Shown here: piece after piece, positions 1-11,671 of the stretch | Position numbering within the stretch: position 1 is the first letter of the stretch | Layout: each line of letters starts with the position of its first letter | Assembly: GCF_947507565.1 (NCBI RefSeq) | Contig: NC_089182.1 | Span: 2,356,001-2,420,000 of the forward strand | Direction: 5' to 3' | Length of the DNA stretch: 64,000 nucleotides | Origin: Oscarella lobularis | Lineage: Eukaryota > Porifera > Homoscleromorpha > Homosclerophorida > Oscarellidae | Program-made: the position numbers and the translations under genes | Notes under the pieces: generated by a model | Databases searched by the model: none | Told to the model about the DNA's origin: nothing | The model's input: the letters and a program-made list of their open reading frames with translations, nothing else

Positions 1-1464
1 ACTCGAGAAACTCGCTGTAAAGTTGCAGCTTGTTTCGTTGCGTTTTAGAGGAGTAAGCGAAGTTAGAAGAGGGAGGAGTCACGTCATCTGTCTTTCGAAC
101 ACGCCCATGCGCTTTGGAACAGGCTCTCTAACTCCGTCACCTCTTATCGCACAGAGACGTCCTATATACCGTTTGAAAGCCTAAAGCCTCTTCTATCTCG
201 CTAAATTTATGCGATTGTCGGAGATTGCATTCTCGCTGAGATATCGCCGATTGAGTAAGGAAGGGTAGCGTGCTCTAGATTGGAACACAAGTTTTGTACA
301 GCGACTAGTGCCTACGCATTCAAACGCAGCCAACTCGTTCACACAGTCTTCTTTCATCATTTTCGCTAGGAGTACGCCGCAATTAGATCGTTTTGTAGCC
401 ATCAAGTACAAAAATGGGAGGACCATTTTCTGGACGTATGGTCTTTAGCCATTCAGCCTCCTTTGTTCGAGTACGTACCACCACGGATTGTAGAGGAGGC
501 CACGATGAATCTGTTGAGCAGACCCAAACATGTCGCTTAGAGGCCGAATAGTTCGACCAATTAACGGGCATATATAGATCGACCACGGATTGTAGAGGCC
601 GATCCGCAACGTTCTTGGCGGCTAGCAGTGATGGACGAACGTCAACGTATTGGCAGTGGAACCCACACGGCTTGCAGAAGGCGATCGATGAGCTCGAGAG
701 CTAGAGCTACCGTGTGGGTACGGTGCTCGTGAGTGGGGACCACCAACCACTCTAGGGTATTCCCCACTCACGAGCAACCACACGGTAGCTAGGAGCGTTT
801 TCTCTCTCGAGCTCATCGATCGCCTTCTGCAAGCCGTGTGGGTTCCACTGCCGATGCGTTGACGTTCGTCCATCACTGCTAGCCGCCAAGAACGTTGCGG
901 ATCGGCTCGCAATGCCCGTCGGTCGAATTATTCGGCCTCGAAGCGACAGTTTGGATCTGCTCGACGGATTCATCGGGGTACGTACTGGAACAAAGTAGGC
1001 TGAATGGCTAAAGACCATACGTCCAGAAAATGGTCCTCCCGTTTTTGTACTTGATGGCTACAAAACGATCTAATCGCGGCGTACTCCTAGCGAAAATGAT
1101 GAAAGAAGACTGTGTGAACGAGTTGGCTGCGTTTGAATGCGTAGGCACTAGTCGCTGCCAGTCGCTGTACAAAACTTGTGTTCCAATCTAGAGCACGCTA
1201 CCCTTCCTTACTCAATCGGCGATATCTCAGCGAGAATGCAATCTCCGACAATCGCATAAATTTAGCGAGATAGAAGAGGCTTTAGGCTTTCAAACGGTAT
1301 ATAGGACGTCTCTGTGCGATAAGAGGTGACGGAGTTAGAGAGCCTGTTCCAAAGCGCATGGGCGTGTTCGAAAGACAGATGACGTGACTCCTCCCTCTTC
1401 TAACTTCGCTTACTCCTCTAAAACGCAACGAAACAAGCTGCAACTTTACAGCGAGTTTCTCGAG
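1..1464. mobile_element. Large imperfect palindrome (foldback-like element) with pogo-like transposase remnants
   Basis: The first bases (ACTCGAGAAACTCGCTG) reappear as their reverse complement ending at 1464, and the two arms pair over roughly 700 bases each, meeting near 735-770. The arms are not identical: the left arm (490-600) carries two extra copies of a CCACGGATTGTAGAGG segment, and the right arm has a 10-base duplication near 1160. In each arm, read outwards from the centre, there is a peptide ending PPxFVLDGYKTI, resembling the region around the second aspartate of pogo/Tigger DDE transposases; read inwards there is GLQKAIDELE...SYRVVAREWGIP, resembling a Psq/CENP-B helix-turn-helix. 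No intact transposase exists. The left end coincides with the window start, so target-site duplication cannot be checked. Confidence 0.75.
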
Positions 1465-1522
1465 TTATTTCGCCACATTTTTGCCTTTAAGTGTTTTGAC
1501 GGTAGTCCGTTCTAAAGGGTAA

Positions 1523-2662
1523 ACCGCTTGTTCCAATGTTGATGTGTTCGAAACTAGATACGGGACTCTATGTCAGACGCATGACGGACCACCGTGCAGT
1601 TTCCCGTTTACGTACAATGGTCAACGCTACACTGCTTGCACCGAAGAAGATTCTCCCAATTATGCTTGGTGCGCAACGGGGACTACAGCAGATCTCGCCG
1701 TCATCTCTTGGGACTACTGCATTAATCCCACATGTTCGCTTCAGGAGTCGACGCCACCTCCTGCTGCACCCACCAAATTGAATGGAAGCAATTTCAGTAC
1801 AGTCAACGCCAAACGGTGTACGACAACTACGTCTGGAATACCGTGCAGATTTCCGTTTGTGTATGTTGGAATCACGTATGATGAATGCACGACCGTCGAC
1901 TTTGGTGGGACTCCGTGGTGTGCAACCGGCGACAATCCTCACATAAACTTTGGCGTATGTCAGTGTGACGGTGCAAATACCTCCGCTACTCCGAACGCTC
2001 CCAACACCACCGGGCCACCGCTATGTCAGACGCATGACGGACCACCGTGCAGTTTCCCGTTTACGTACAATGGTCAACGCTACACTGCTTGCATCAAAGA
2101 AGAATCTTCCGGGGCTTCTTGGTGCGCAACGGAGACTACAACAGATCTCGCCGTCATCTCTTGGGACTACTGCATTAATCCCACATGTTCGCTTCAGGAA
2201 TCGACGCCACCTCCTGCTGCACCCACCAATGGAAGCAATTTTAGGGCTGAAAGTGCTGGAAGCGCTGAGGATGCAGAAAGTTCTGGGAGTGCTGAGAGCG
2301 CTGAGGGTTCTGGGAGCGCTGAGGGTTCTGGGAGCGCTGAGGGTGCTGAAAGTTCTGGGAGTCCTTCTGGGAGCGATGGGAGCGCTGAGGGTGCTAGAAA
2401 GCCTGGAAGCGGAAGCGCTGGAGGTATCAGCACCACCAGCACCACCACCAAATCAAAGCAGTGTCCGACATTCAGTGGATTGCCATGCGTCTTTCCGTTT
2501 ACGTACAAGGACCACCTGTACACTAATTGCACGAGAGAACACAATGGATTCTCCAATTTACCTTGGTGTGCAACAGCTACATTAAATCTTGTTGTCACCT
2601 CTTGGTGCTACTGCAGTGAACCCCAGGCCGAAGCATGTTCGCGTCAGGACTTAGTACCATGA
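1523..2662 (+). CDS. Secreted-type fibronectin type II repeat protein, 5-prime end not found
   Basis: Four fibronectin type II (FN2) modules can be read, each with the pattern C-x-PCxFPFxY...C...WCA...C.C, starting near 1571, 1818, 2027 and 2460. FN2 modules are small disulfide folds that bind collagen or other extracellular ligands. Between modules 3 and 4 lies a low-complexity linker of Ala/Glu/Gly/Ser repeats (about 2250-2430). The open frame begins after an in-frame stop at 1520 and has no ATG or signal peptide, unlike its neighbour downstream, so the first exon is probably upstream of the palindrome or lost. The stop is at 2660-2662 and an AATAAA signal follows at 2717. The modules closely resemble those of the next gene, so this is a tandem duplicate. 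Domain call firm; gene completeness doubtful. Confidence 0.75.
   Translation, partial: TACSNVDVFETRYGTLCQTHDGPPCSFPFTYNGQRYTACTEEDSPNYAWCATGTTADLAVISWDYCINPTCSLQESTPPPAAPTKLNGSNFSTVNAKRCTTTTSGIPCRFPFVYVGITYDECTTVDFGGTPWCATGDNPHINFGVCQCDGANTSATPNAPNTTGPPLCQTHDGPPCSFPFTYNGQRYTACIKEESSGASWCATETTTDLAVISWDYCINPTCSLQESTPPPAAPTNGSNFRAESAGSAEDAESSGSAESAEGSGSAEGSGSAEGAESSGSPSGSDGSAEGARKPGSGSAGGISTTSTTTKSKQCPTFSGLPCVFPFTYKDHLYTNCTREHNGFSNLPWCATATLNLVVTSWCYCSEPQAEACSRQDLVP
2250..2430 (+). repeat. In-gene low-complexity repeat encoding Ser/Gly/Ala/Glu linker
   Basis: Repeats built on GCTGAGGGTTCTGGGAGC, three near-perfect copies plus degenerate ones, encode a flexible acidic linker between the third and fourth FN2 modules. 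The in-phase 18-base period suggests growth by slippage or unequal exchange. Confidence 0.85.
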
Positions 2663-2716
2663 CGTGCCTGCGATTCTTTTCTTTTCTTTGTGCAACCGTT
2701 CCATGTGTTGTCTGTC

Positions 2717-2722
2717 AATAAA
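2717..2722 (+). terminator. Polyadenylation signal AATAAA of first FN2 gene
   Basis: AATAAA lies 55 bases after the stop codon. The second FN2 gene has the same signal in a matching CGTCAATAAA-type context, supporting a shared origin. Confidence 0.7.
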
Positions 2723-3023
2723 ATCCTCGAAGAACTACTGGATACACCGTGCAAGAGCGCACGAAGTGTCTCGGAGCCTGGTGGCATCTAGCCTCTAGGC
2801 GGACAATAGAATCAATCGCGATTTACCAGTGACGTCTTTCTGCTAACCGAGGTACGCGCAACAAGCAGAGCAACACGCGTGGGTCGCTTCCGATCTATCA
2901 TTTAGCTTCCACGTCCTGTTGCGTGGGCTTGTCTACACGTCCGGAAACTTTGGTTCTCTTATTAATGAATGCAGAAATCATAGTGGTGCGTTTTTGACTT
3001 CCCGACCTCACTTCCTACTAAAC

Positions 3024-3030
3024 TATAAAT
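3024..3030 (+). promoter_or_regulatory. TATA box of second FN2 gene
   Basis: TATAAAT lies 55 bases upstream of the ATG at 3085, a reasonable distance for a TATA-driven start with a short leader. No other TATA-like element is nearby. Confidence 0.5.
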
Positions 3031-3084
3031 GCAGCCAAAGTCTTCGGCCCGAGTCATTTGGAATTGTCAAGTACTGTCGAGAAG

Positions 3085-4505
3085 ATGCTCCGCCATTTCG
3101 TCAGTTTTATTGTTCTTATTTGTGTGCCTCTGTGTGCACTGGGCGCCCCGACCACCAGGCCACCGCTATGTCCGACGTACGCCGGATTACCGTGCAAATT
3201 CCCGTTCATATACAAAGGTCAACGCTACACTACTTGCACAACAGAAGATTCTCCCGAGAATGCTTGGTGCGCAACGGGGACTACAGCAGATCTCGCCATC
3301 ACCTCTTGGCACTACTGCATTAATCCCACATGTTCGCTTCAGGACTCGACGCCACCTTGTACGACAACTGTGTCTGGAATACCGTGCAGGTTCCCGTTTG
3401 TGTATAATGGAATCACGTATGATGAATGCACGACTGTCGACTTTGGTGGGACTCCGTGGTGTGCAACCGGCGACAATCCCAACATAAACTATGGTATATG
3501 CCAGTGTGATGATACCTCCACCATAGATACTACCTCCACCACTCCGAGTGCTTCCACCACTCCGAGTGCTGCATGCTCGGGTCGGGTCTCAACACCATCT
3601 CCTGCTGCACCCACCAATGGAACCAATTTCAGTACAGTCAACGCCCAGATGACCAGAGGATGTACGACAACTGAATCTGGAATACCGTGCAGGTTCCCGT
3701 TCGAGTATAACGGAATCACATATCATGAATGCACGACCGTCGACTTTGGTGACACTCTGTGGTGTGCAACCGGCGGCAATCCCAACATAGACTATGGTGT
3801 ATGTCAGTGTGACGATACCTCTACCATAGACACTTCGAGTGCTTCCAGCACCGGATCAACGCAGTGTCTGACACACGATGGACGGCCGTGCGTCTTTCCG
3901 TTTACGCACAAGGGTCAAGTGTACACTAATAGTACGAGAGAAGATACAACCAACTTTTATTGGTGCGCAACAGCTATCACGTCAGGTCATCTTGTCACCT
4001 CTTGGGGCTATTGCCTTGAACCTCAGTCCGAGGCATGCCGGGTCTCAACACCATCTCCTGCTGCACCCAGCAACGCCCAGATGGCCAAACTGTGTACGAC
4101 AACTACGTCTGGAATACCGTGCAGATTTCCGTTTGTGTATAATGGAATCACGTATGATGAATGCACGACCGTCGACTTTGGTGGGACTCCGTGGTGTGCG
4201 ACAATCCCAACATAAACTATGGTATATGCCAGTGTGATGATACCTCCACCATAGATACTACCTCCACCACTCCGAGTGCTTCCAGCACCGGATCAACGCA
4301 GTGTCTGACATACGATGGATGGCCATGCGTCTTTCCGTTTACGCACAAGGGTCAAGTGTACACTAATTGTACGAGAGAAGATACAACCAACTTTTATTGG
4401 TGCGCAACAGCTATCACGTCAGGTCATCTTGTCACCTCTTGGGGCTACTGCAGTGAACCCCAGGCCAAGGCATGCTCTATATCTCCTCCGGCCTCTATTC
4501 ATTGA
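3085..4505 (+). CDS. Secreted fibronectin type II repeat protein, frame broken by a 7-base deletion
   Basis: The ATG at 3085 opens a signal peptide (MLRHFVSFIVLICVPLCALG) followed by FN2 modules near 3166, 3358, 3661, 3865, 4093 and 4303, separated by short Thr/Ser linkers. In module 5, after TGGTGTGC at about 4192-4199, seven bases (AACCGGC) present in the otherwise nearly identical module 2 (about 3465) are missing. The frame shifts and stops at 4213-4215. The original frame resumes and encodes the rest of module 5 and module 6 to a stop at 4503-4505, with AATAAA at 4604. The product is either truncated in module 5, or the deletion is an assembly error or allele. The role is probably extracellular binding. 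Confidence 0.8.
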
Positions 4506-4603
4506 GTTCAAGCGGTGAATTTCTTTTTGAATGACACGATGATAGACTACATATGCCTGCAATTCTTGATATGTATTTCTTGTCGGTATGCACGTCGTCC
4601 GTC

Positions 4604-4609
4604 AATAAA
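4604..4609 (+). terminator. Polyadenylation signal AATAAA of second FN2 gene
   Basis: AATAAA lies about 100 bases past the last in-frame stop, which supports the view that transcription runs through the frameshifted 3-prime half. Confidence 0.65.
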
Positions 4610-4829
4610 GCTCCGAAAATTTACATAGGCTTTATCTCGTGCGTGCGTGGGAGAGCGCGCTAAGTGTCTCTGGTGGTCTCTGCCTGTCTCTTTTCTGCCA
4701 GGTTCTCTGCCAGGGTCTCTTCGCAGCTCTTCGGCCTCTGTCGGTCGAAATTAGAGTTCGGTAACGTTTTAGTAGATGCTCAATTGCTTGTGCAAGACAG
4801 CTAAACGACCTCTTTAGGCTTCGTGCACG

Positions 4830-7826
4830 ATGCGCCACGCAGCGGCCCGCGCCCGGCTGCTGTATCTTTTCGCTTTGATCGCTGTCGATGTAGGCGATCA
4901 CTTGTGTCCGCCAGTTTCTGTGGGTACGTAGGCGATTCACTGACGATTGCAAACGCTGCTCGGGGTTTTGTTTTGCTGTTGCTAAGCACGCAGACATTAC
5001 AGTTGTCGGCGAGAGGCTTTGCACACACGTTACCGTCCTTTGATGACATTTTTTCTTTAGCTCTCTGCAAATCGATTGAGAAATTGCTTGTCAATTCATC
5101 GCTGATTGATTTTGCTGCAATTATGCTCCATCCACATCTTCGTTACCATGGAAACTGCAAGTCGTATCGAATCGTGGACTGTCTTGTGGATGCAGGTATG
5201 GGACTAGGCGAATGCTTCACCACTACTAGAGATTGATTCTATGCAGAGGAGGTGTTACTACAACCACCAGTCATTTCTGTTTGGTTCAAAAATGAGCCAG
5301 TGCACATTAGCCTTACAGATCACTCTCACGCAGCTGCCACTCAGACGTTCTCCGCATTGGCTGAGAAACTGAGATGGACATCTATGGCTGTGATTGGAGA
5401 TAGGAGTGACGGTGATAATCCATATGGGTGCAAAACTGTAACCCTTAGTATTGGTGTAGGATTTAAGTTTGACGAAAATTCGTCTGTTGATCTTGTTGTC
5501 CCGGCAACACCGTTGATGCCTGATGATCAACTGGATAGACTAGCTGACCTTATTGTCACTAATCACGACGCGGCTTTTGTAATGTGCACAACAGTATCTT
5601 GCTACAATTTTTTTCTAAAGGCAAAGCCAGTGAATAATACTAGGATTTCTTCGGTTAAATTTCCTTGCAGATTTTTCACCGTACTTATCAAACCACGAAT
5701 TTTAGCTTTCTTATGAACGAAGACACAACCCAAAAGGCAACTTTTCGGACTACGTTATTGTCTTGTAATTTTGATGCGTTACAGATGACGTTTGACATGC
5801 CAGACTGGCCTATAGATACTGAGGCGAACGTATTGGGATTGAGAAAGTCTCACCATCAGCACAACCAAGACGTTGTAAAACGACTCAGAGCGCGAATTGA
5901 GCAAGTGTGCGGCTGCTCTCGTCTATCCGACATCAGTTGTTTTTTATTGAGAGAAGATCAACTGGTAGGAAAGTGTTATCAGGAAAAATATTCAATTTAA
6001 GATTTTTTCTAGGAAAAGGTCTTAGCACTTCACACTATAATGGACTTTCTTGTGTCTAATACAGAAAAGGAAACCAAATCTTTTGTCGATCGCAATGTGA
6101 GCCCATTTAGTTTAATTTTGAATTTTTTGAGCTCCTTTGTTATTAGCCAAGTAGACTGTCAGTTAATAAGGTAAGGTTTCAAGCAGCTTATGACATTCTG
6201 AAATTTCGGTTGCGGGCGTTTCAAAAGGTTTAACCTGTTCGTTCGCCTTGACATCATTAGAGAGCCTTATGTTTGCAGATTGGATTTGCTCGCGACGGTC
6301 AAGTGACCTTGTCACACGAACACACAGTCGTCCAAAAAAAAGACCAAGCGACAGAAAGGCGACCAAGACGAGCTGTCCCTTGTTCTCCAGCGGCGCGTAG
6401 CAACGATAACCCGTCACAACTACACTTTCGCGTCACGACGGTGGTAGTAAGTAAAAATATAAGGCAATGCGCAGTGTACTTTGTCCTACTGTAGGAGTGG
6501 CCGTTTTTGATGTACGATCCCAACAACACATTTCCAAGGGGAGAGCACACAGAAAACAATCTCACCGGCTTGATCGTCGAACTGACGAACGTCTTGGCCA
6601 AGAAATTGGACTTCACCTACACCATGACTCTCGCGCAGGACGGCAAATACGGCGACGTCGAGAACGACGACCCGGATTCGGCAAAGGGAATGATCGGCGA
6701 AATAATACGCTGCGTAAAAAGAGGATAAAGAATCGAATTCAAATTTTTGACGTCACTAATTTAGGAAAAGGATCTATCGATATCGGCAATAGCGATAACG
6801 GCGTCGCGTGCCGCTCACGTCGCTTTCACGAAACCGTGGATGGACTACGGCTTGGCGCTCTATCGTCGCAAACCGACGCCGGCCGAGCCGAAATTATTCG
6901 CCTTTCTCGATCCCTTCGAGACGACTCTTTGGCTCGTCATACTCGCCTGTCTCGTCTCGGTTGCTCTCCTAATGGTTACACTTCACCACGTCAGTCCCTT
7001 CTCGTCGCAATCGAGACCAGTCGGCGGCGATCGAGGCGTCTATTCGCAGAATCTCTTCACGTCGGCGTGGCTCCTCTACGTCACCGCCGTGCAACAGGAG
7101 CCCGACTACGTCGGTTTTCTGTCGGGAAAAGTTCTACTTTTAGGCTGGTTCTTCTTCTCTCTCATCGCCATCTCGACGTATACGGCCAATTTGGCCGCCT
7201 TTCTCACCGTCCAGCGCATACCCGAAGGCATCGCGTCGGTCGACGATCTCTCGCATCAGACGGAAATTCCCTACGGCACCGTTCGCGACACGGCCGTCGA
7301 GACGTTCTTCAAACGATCGCCCATCGAGACGTACGACCGCATGGGCGACTACATGACGGCGACGCCCGAGTCGATGGTCAACACGACGGAGATGGCGATC
7401 GAGCGAGTGCGTAGCGATAGCGGCTACGTATTCGTCTGGGACTCGCCTATACTGGAGTTCTTCGCTTCGCAACGACCGTGCACGACCGAAGTGATTGGGC
7501 GGACGTTTAATCATAAGGGCTACGGAATTGTCATGCCGTTCGACGTGCCCTATTTGGATAATTTCTCCATAGCCGTGCTCGAGATGCGCGACGACGGCGT
7601 GATCTCTCAGCTCGCTCGCAAGTGGTTGGATTCGAGCGAGTGCGCGTCGTCGGCGACGACGGTGACTGGCGACGATGCCGGCAAGGTGAGTATCAAACAC
7701 ATGTACGGCGTCATTTTGCTGCTCGGAGCGAGCAGTGCCGTCGCTCTGCTGATCGCCGTCGTGGAACGGTGGGTGGGGCATCAAAAACGACGGCGGACGG
7801 TCGGTGCCGACGATCCTACGATTTGA
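4830..7826 (+). CDS. Ionotropic glutamate receptor, paralog 1
   Basis: A ligand-gated cation channel subunit of the plasma membrane. Exons fitting phase are 4830-4923 (signal peptide, MRHAAARARLLYLFALIAV), 5061-5195, 5247-about 5620, one ending 5736 at a GC donor, 5785-5964, 6184-6227, 6279-6446, 6495-6713 and 6765-7826; the middle ones are less certain. The first part is an amino-terminal (ANF-receptor-like) domain (LRWTSMAVIGD). Then come ligand-binding S1 (TTVVEWPFL..LTGLIVEL), M1, a pore loop with VQQEPDY, the hallmark STYTANLAAFLT in M3, ligand-binding S2 and M4. The alpha-carboxylate arginine is present in ITASRAA. The S2 acidic residue is Asp (VWDSPILEF), as in NMDA-type subunits. The cytoplasmic tail is very short. 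The next gene is a paralog in tandem. Confidence 0.92.
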
Positions 7827-8530
7827 ACGCGTCCGAGCGCTCGATGTGCATCTTGTATATACTATCGCTAGTTAGGATGTCCATCGGTGCAATGTGGAAA
7901 CGAATGACGTCGTCGTTCTTTTGTACTCAAAGTGGTTACTTCGTATCTAATCTTTGCGCATTCATTTGGGGGAGAGGCCGAGGGAGGGCACCGCGACGGA
8001 GGTCATCTCGTGCACTTCCCACACCAAGCCTCGTAGGTCTACTGTATGCTGTGATAAGTTCACGTAGCTGTCGCTCATCCGTGTTCTCCGCAGACCATAT
8101 TGTCAACGGTATGCGCATTATTACCATCCAGTGACTCGACTTATTAGTACAGGGTTCAAGCAGATGTAATATATCGAGTTTAGGCCATGGGTCCGTCCCG
8201 TCTCTTGCAGTAGACTTTTGCTCAGCGCAAGCTGAGTCCATTTCAAGCGTAGCTTACTAAGGCTTAGGCGGGTACGACCGTAGTCATCCGCTTTTTGGTA
8301 ATTTAAAAAAGGGAGAGGGCGTTGCATGGTCCGTCCAACGTACGCGCGACTTGCCTGATTTTTGTACTCTGCCGAAGCGCTAGTTTGCGAAGCAGCTCCC
8401 TTCTATGCACACCGTACGTCGTGATGGGGGTGAATCCGGCCTGGTACTACTGTTTAAGCAGACTACTCGTGGATGTGCCCTTGGGCTATATATTACAATA
8501 CTTGAATTCTCGTTTCTTAGATCTTGGGAA
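7827..8530. other. Intergenic spacer between the two glutamate receptor genes
   Basis: No gene is recognised here. Short open frames exist on both strands but none has homology, a signal peptide or credible splice sites. It presumably contains the 3-prime UTR of paralog 1 and the promoter of paralog 2. Confidence 0.5.
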
Positions 8531-11500
8531 ATGCGTATTAGAGTTGGGCAATTATCTCTGTTTGCCCTCCCTCTCGGAGTTTTTTTCTTTTTCCGTTTTT
8601 CTTTCGGCTGTCGACCTTCGTTTGGTGAGATCATAAAACTGCAGTGGAATAATCTGCATTGATTATTTTGCAGCTGTGCTACGCCCATCGGAATTGCAAC
8701 AAGACGCCATCGACTTTTTTCTAACGTCACTCAGACGCGAGGCACACACCGGTTTCTGTCCATCGTACACGATCAATAACAATGTCAGTCGCCAATTTTT
8801 AGGCAAGTCCTCGCCGTTCTTTTAGCGATTGGCGTTGTTATCATTTGATCTTAAATAGAGGGCGCCTCCTTACCCTTCCTACGTTGGGATAATCACATTC
8901 CAATCGTTTCACTTTCTCTCAACAATCGACAAGTTGACGTTCGCTTGGACGCGAGACGCGGCAGTGCACTGCGCGTCTTTGCTGCCGTTGCCGTTCGGCG
9001 CAACTGGGCGACGGTTGTTTTGATCACCGATAAAGGGGCCGACGGTGAGGTCGCGACGCGGCTGGGTGGTCCACTGTGACGTTAGACACATGTGAACCCG
9101 ATTTCAGACATCGACGAAATGAATCTTCTCGCTTTGGATGAGAGTTTATCTGTCGGGTTGATTGTTTCTGCCGAAACCGTGAACGCGACAGATAGTCGCC
9201 GACTGGAAAGGCTGGCGGATGTGATTGTGAAAAATCACGATGCGGCCGTCGTTTCGTGCTCCACTACAAACTGCTACAATACGTTTCTCAGTGTACATCA
9301 TAATAGGCGTGAGATTATTAGTTTTTTTGATGACTCCTTTTTTTCAGATTGTACGTCATTCTCCAAATGCCGAGAACTTTGTCTTTATGACAAATGAAGC
9401 GACCACTCAAAAGGCAAGAACCGATCCATAAGATATTTGAATTTGACGTTTCTCTATCGTCGCAGTTGAGTCTCGACACTGCGAGAGGCGTAGCCGACGC
9501 ATCGCACGTCGTCGTCGTTGGAATAAGAAAGGCCTACGTCGATTACGAGTTGTTCGAGCGCGTCGAGACGAAAGTTGCTTCCATGCACGACTGTTCCAGT
9601 CTCTTTGACGTCGGGTGTCCCTTGGCAAGAGAGAGAGAACTTGTACGTAAGACGCCGACAAAACAAGCGGAAAAGCGAATTTGTATTCAAGGAGAACGTC
9701 ATCAATTTGTTTGAGGCGGTAGAGTTGGCCGTGTCCTATCACGAGCACCGGAAAACTTGGGCGTCGGGGAAGGAGAAAGAGGCGAGATAAAATTTGGCGT
9801 GTCGGTTTGTTATAGATATTTTGTATATCTAGATACATCTGTTTTCGCGAGCGGCTGTTGTGACCTTTGACAACATTCCGAAGAAACTCCACACGACGTA
9901 CGACGTGCTAGAGCATCGGCCGACGAATCGACCATTACTCAAAAAGGCACGAAAATGAAAACATCACTTTCTTTATTCCGAGACTTTTTTTTGCAGATTG
10001 GTTTCTTCCACGATGGTCAACTAGCGCTCTCTTCCCCCGACGATCAGTTGCCACTTGATCGCAAACGCAGACACTCGGCATCTCGGCGTCCTCCAAATTG
10101 GCCCGATTTCTGTCCGCCGGCGACCGTCAACGAGAAAACGGGCAAATATCATTTCAACATCACGACAATCGAAGAGCGCCCGTTCCTCATCAAATCGAAC
10201 GAAACAGGTCAAATTCACTTGACCGGTTTTCTAGTCGACTTCGTTAAAGAAATGGCATCCCAAATGAACTTCGACTATACGATGACACTCGTGCCAGACG
10301 ACAAGTACGGCAACGTGAAAGAAGAGAACGGAACGCTCCAAGCAGTGGGAATGATAGAGCAAATACTAGAATGCGTAAGATGCATCTACACGTGAAAATT
10401 AATTAGAAGTTTTTACATGCGATGTTATGTATAGAAAACTCATTTAGCCGTATCGGCGATGGCAATCACGGCGTCGCGCGCCGCCTACGTCTCATTCACG
10501 AAACCGTGGATGGACTACGGTTTGTCCCTCTATCGACGAAAGCCGACTCCCGAAAAACCGCGACTCTTCGCCTTTCTCGATCCTTTTGATTCGACTCTCT
10601 GGTACACGATAATCGGTATGCTCTTCGGGATCGCCATTCTTATGGTCATCGTTCATCACATCAGTCCGTTTTCGCGACTCAACGCGATGAAGACGGCGCC
10701 GGCAACGCATCATCATTCTCCCCGCCAGCCGCACCACAATCACTCCCAAAACGTTTTCACGTCGGCGTGGCTCCTCTACGTGACGGCCATGCAACAGGAG
10801 CCCGACTACATCGGCTTTCTTTCGGGAAAACTTCTCCTCGGCGGCTGGTTTCTCTTCTGTCTCATCGCCATATCGACGTACACGGCCAATCTGGCGGCGT
10901 TTCTCACGTTCCAGCGCATACCGGACGGCATCTCGTCGGTCGACGACTTGGCCACTCAGACGAAGACTGCGTACGGCACGGTGCGAGATACGGCCGTGGA
11001 AGAATTTTTCAAGACGTCGCAGATCGATACATACAAGAGAATGGGCCAATATATGACTGATCAGCCGGACGAAGCGATGACCGATTCGGCGGACGAAGCG
11101 GTCAAACGAGTGCACGAAAAGGACTACATTTTCATTTGGGATTCGCCAATACTAGAGTATTTTGCCACGCAGGCACCGTGCGAGACGGAAGTGATCGGTC
11201 GCACTTTCAATCAAAAGGGCTACGGCATTGCCATGCCATTTGGAATGCCTTACTTGGAAAATTTCACGCTGACCGTATTGAAAATGCGAGATCAGGGCAA
11301 AATTGATACCATTGCAAGGGAGTGGCTGAATCACGGCGACTGTGTGAGCGAATCGGCTGTTTTAGACGCAGCGAGTGACGCCGGCAGGGTAGGCATTGAG
11401 CATATGAAGGGAGTTTTGTTGCTTCTCGGCGTAACCAGCGGCATTGCCCTCATCGTTGCCAGTCTAGAGCGGCTTGTTTGGTGGCTCACGAGCGGTCGAA

Positions 11501-11652
11501 AAGTCGGAGCTCGAAATCTGAGCGAGCCGTCCGCGGCACAGCGTGCCGCGGGGGCGGAGAGAGAAGCGTATATGCTGAACGGAGGGTCGAGCACGTTTGT
11601 GAATAACGGTCACGCGCGCGTAAGGGATTTGGAAGCCGTCTCACAAATTTAA
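8531..11652 (+). CDS. Ionotropic glutamate receptor, paralog 2
   Basis: Tandem paralog of the preceding receptor. Exon 1 (8531-8624) encodes a signal peptide (MRIRVGQLSLFALPLGVFFF) and is 94 bases long in phase 1, exactly like exon 1 of paralog 1. Later exons include 8674-8783, about 8860-9062, about 9104-9295, one ending 9413 (GC donor), one ending 9946 (GC donor), 9997-about 10375 and about 10450-11652. The amino-terminal domain is followed by S1 (TTIEERPFLI..LTGFLVDFVKEM), a pore loop with MQQEPDY, the M3 motif STYTANLAAFLT, S2 (FIWDSPILEY) and M4 (VLLLLGVTSGIALIVASLERL), plus a cytoplasmic tail of about 60 residues, longer than in paralog 1. The binding Arg is in ITASRAA. The conserved exon plan shows recent tandem duplication. 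Confidence 0.92.
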
Positions 11653-11671
11653 TTTTAAAATACTATATAAT

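Noticed and set aside
7827-8530. A gene between the glutamate receptors
   Set aside because: Open frames of about 100 codons lack homology, signal peptides and splice support.
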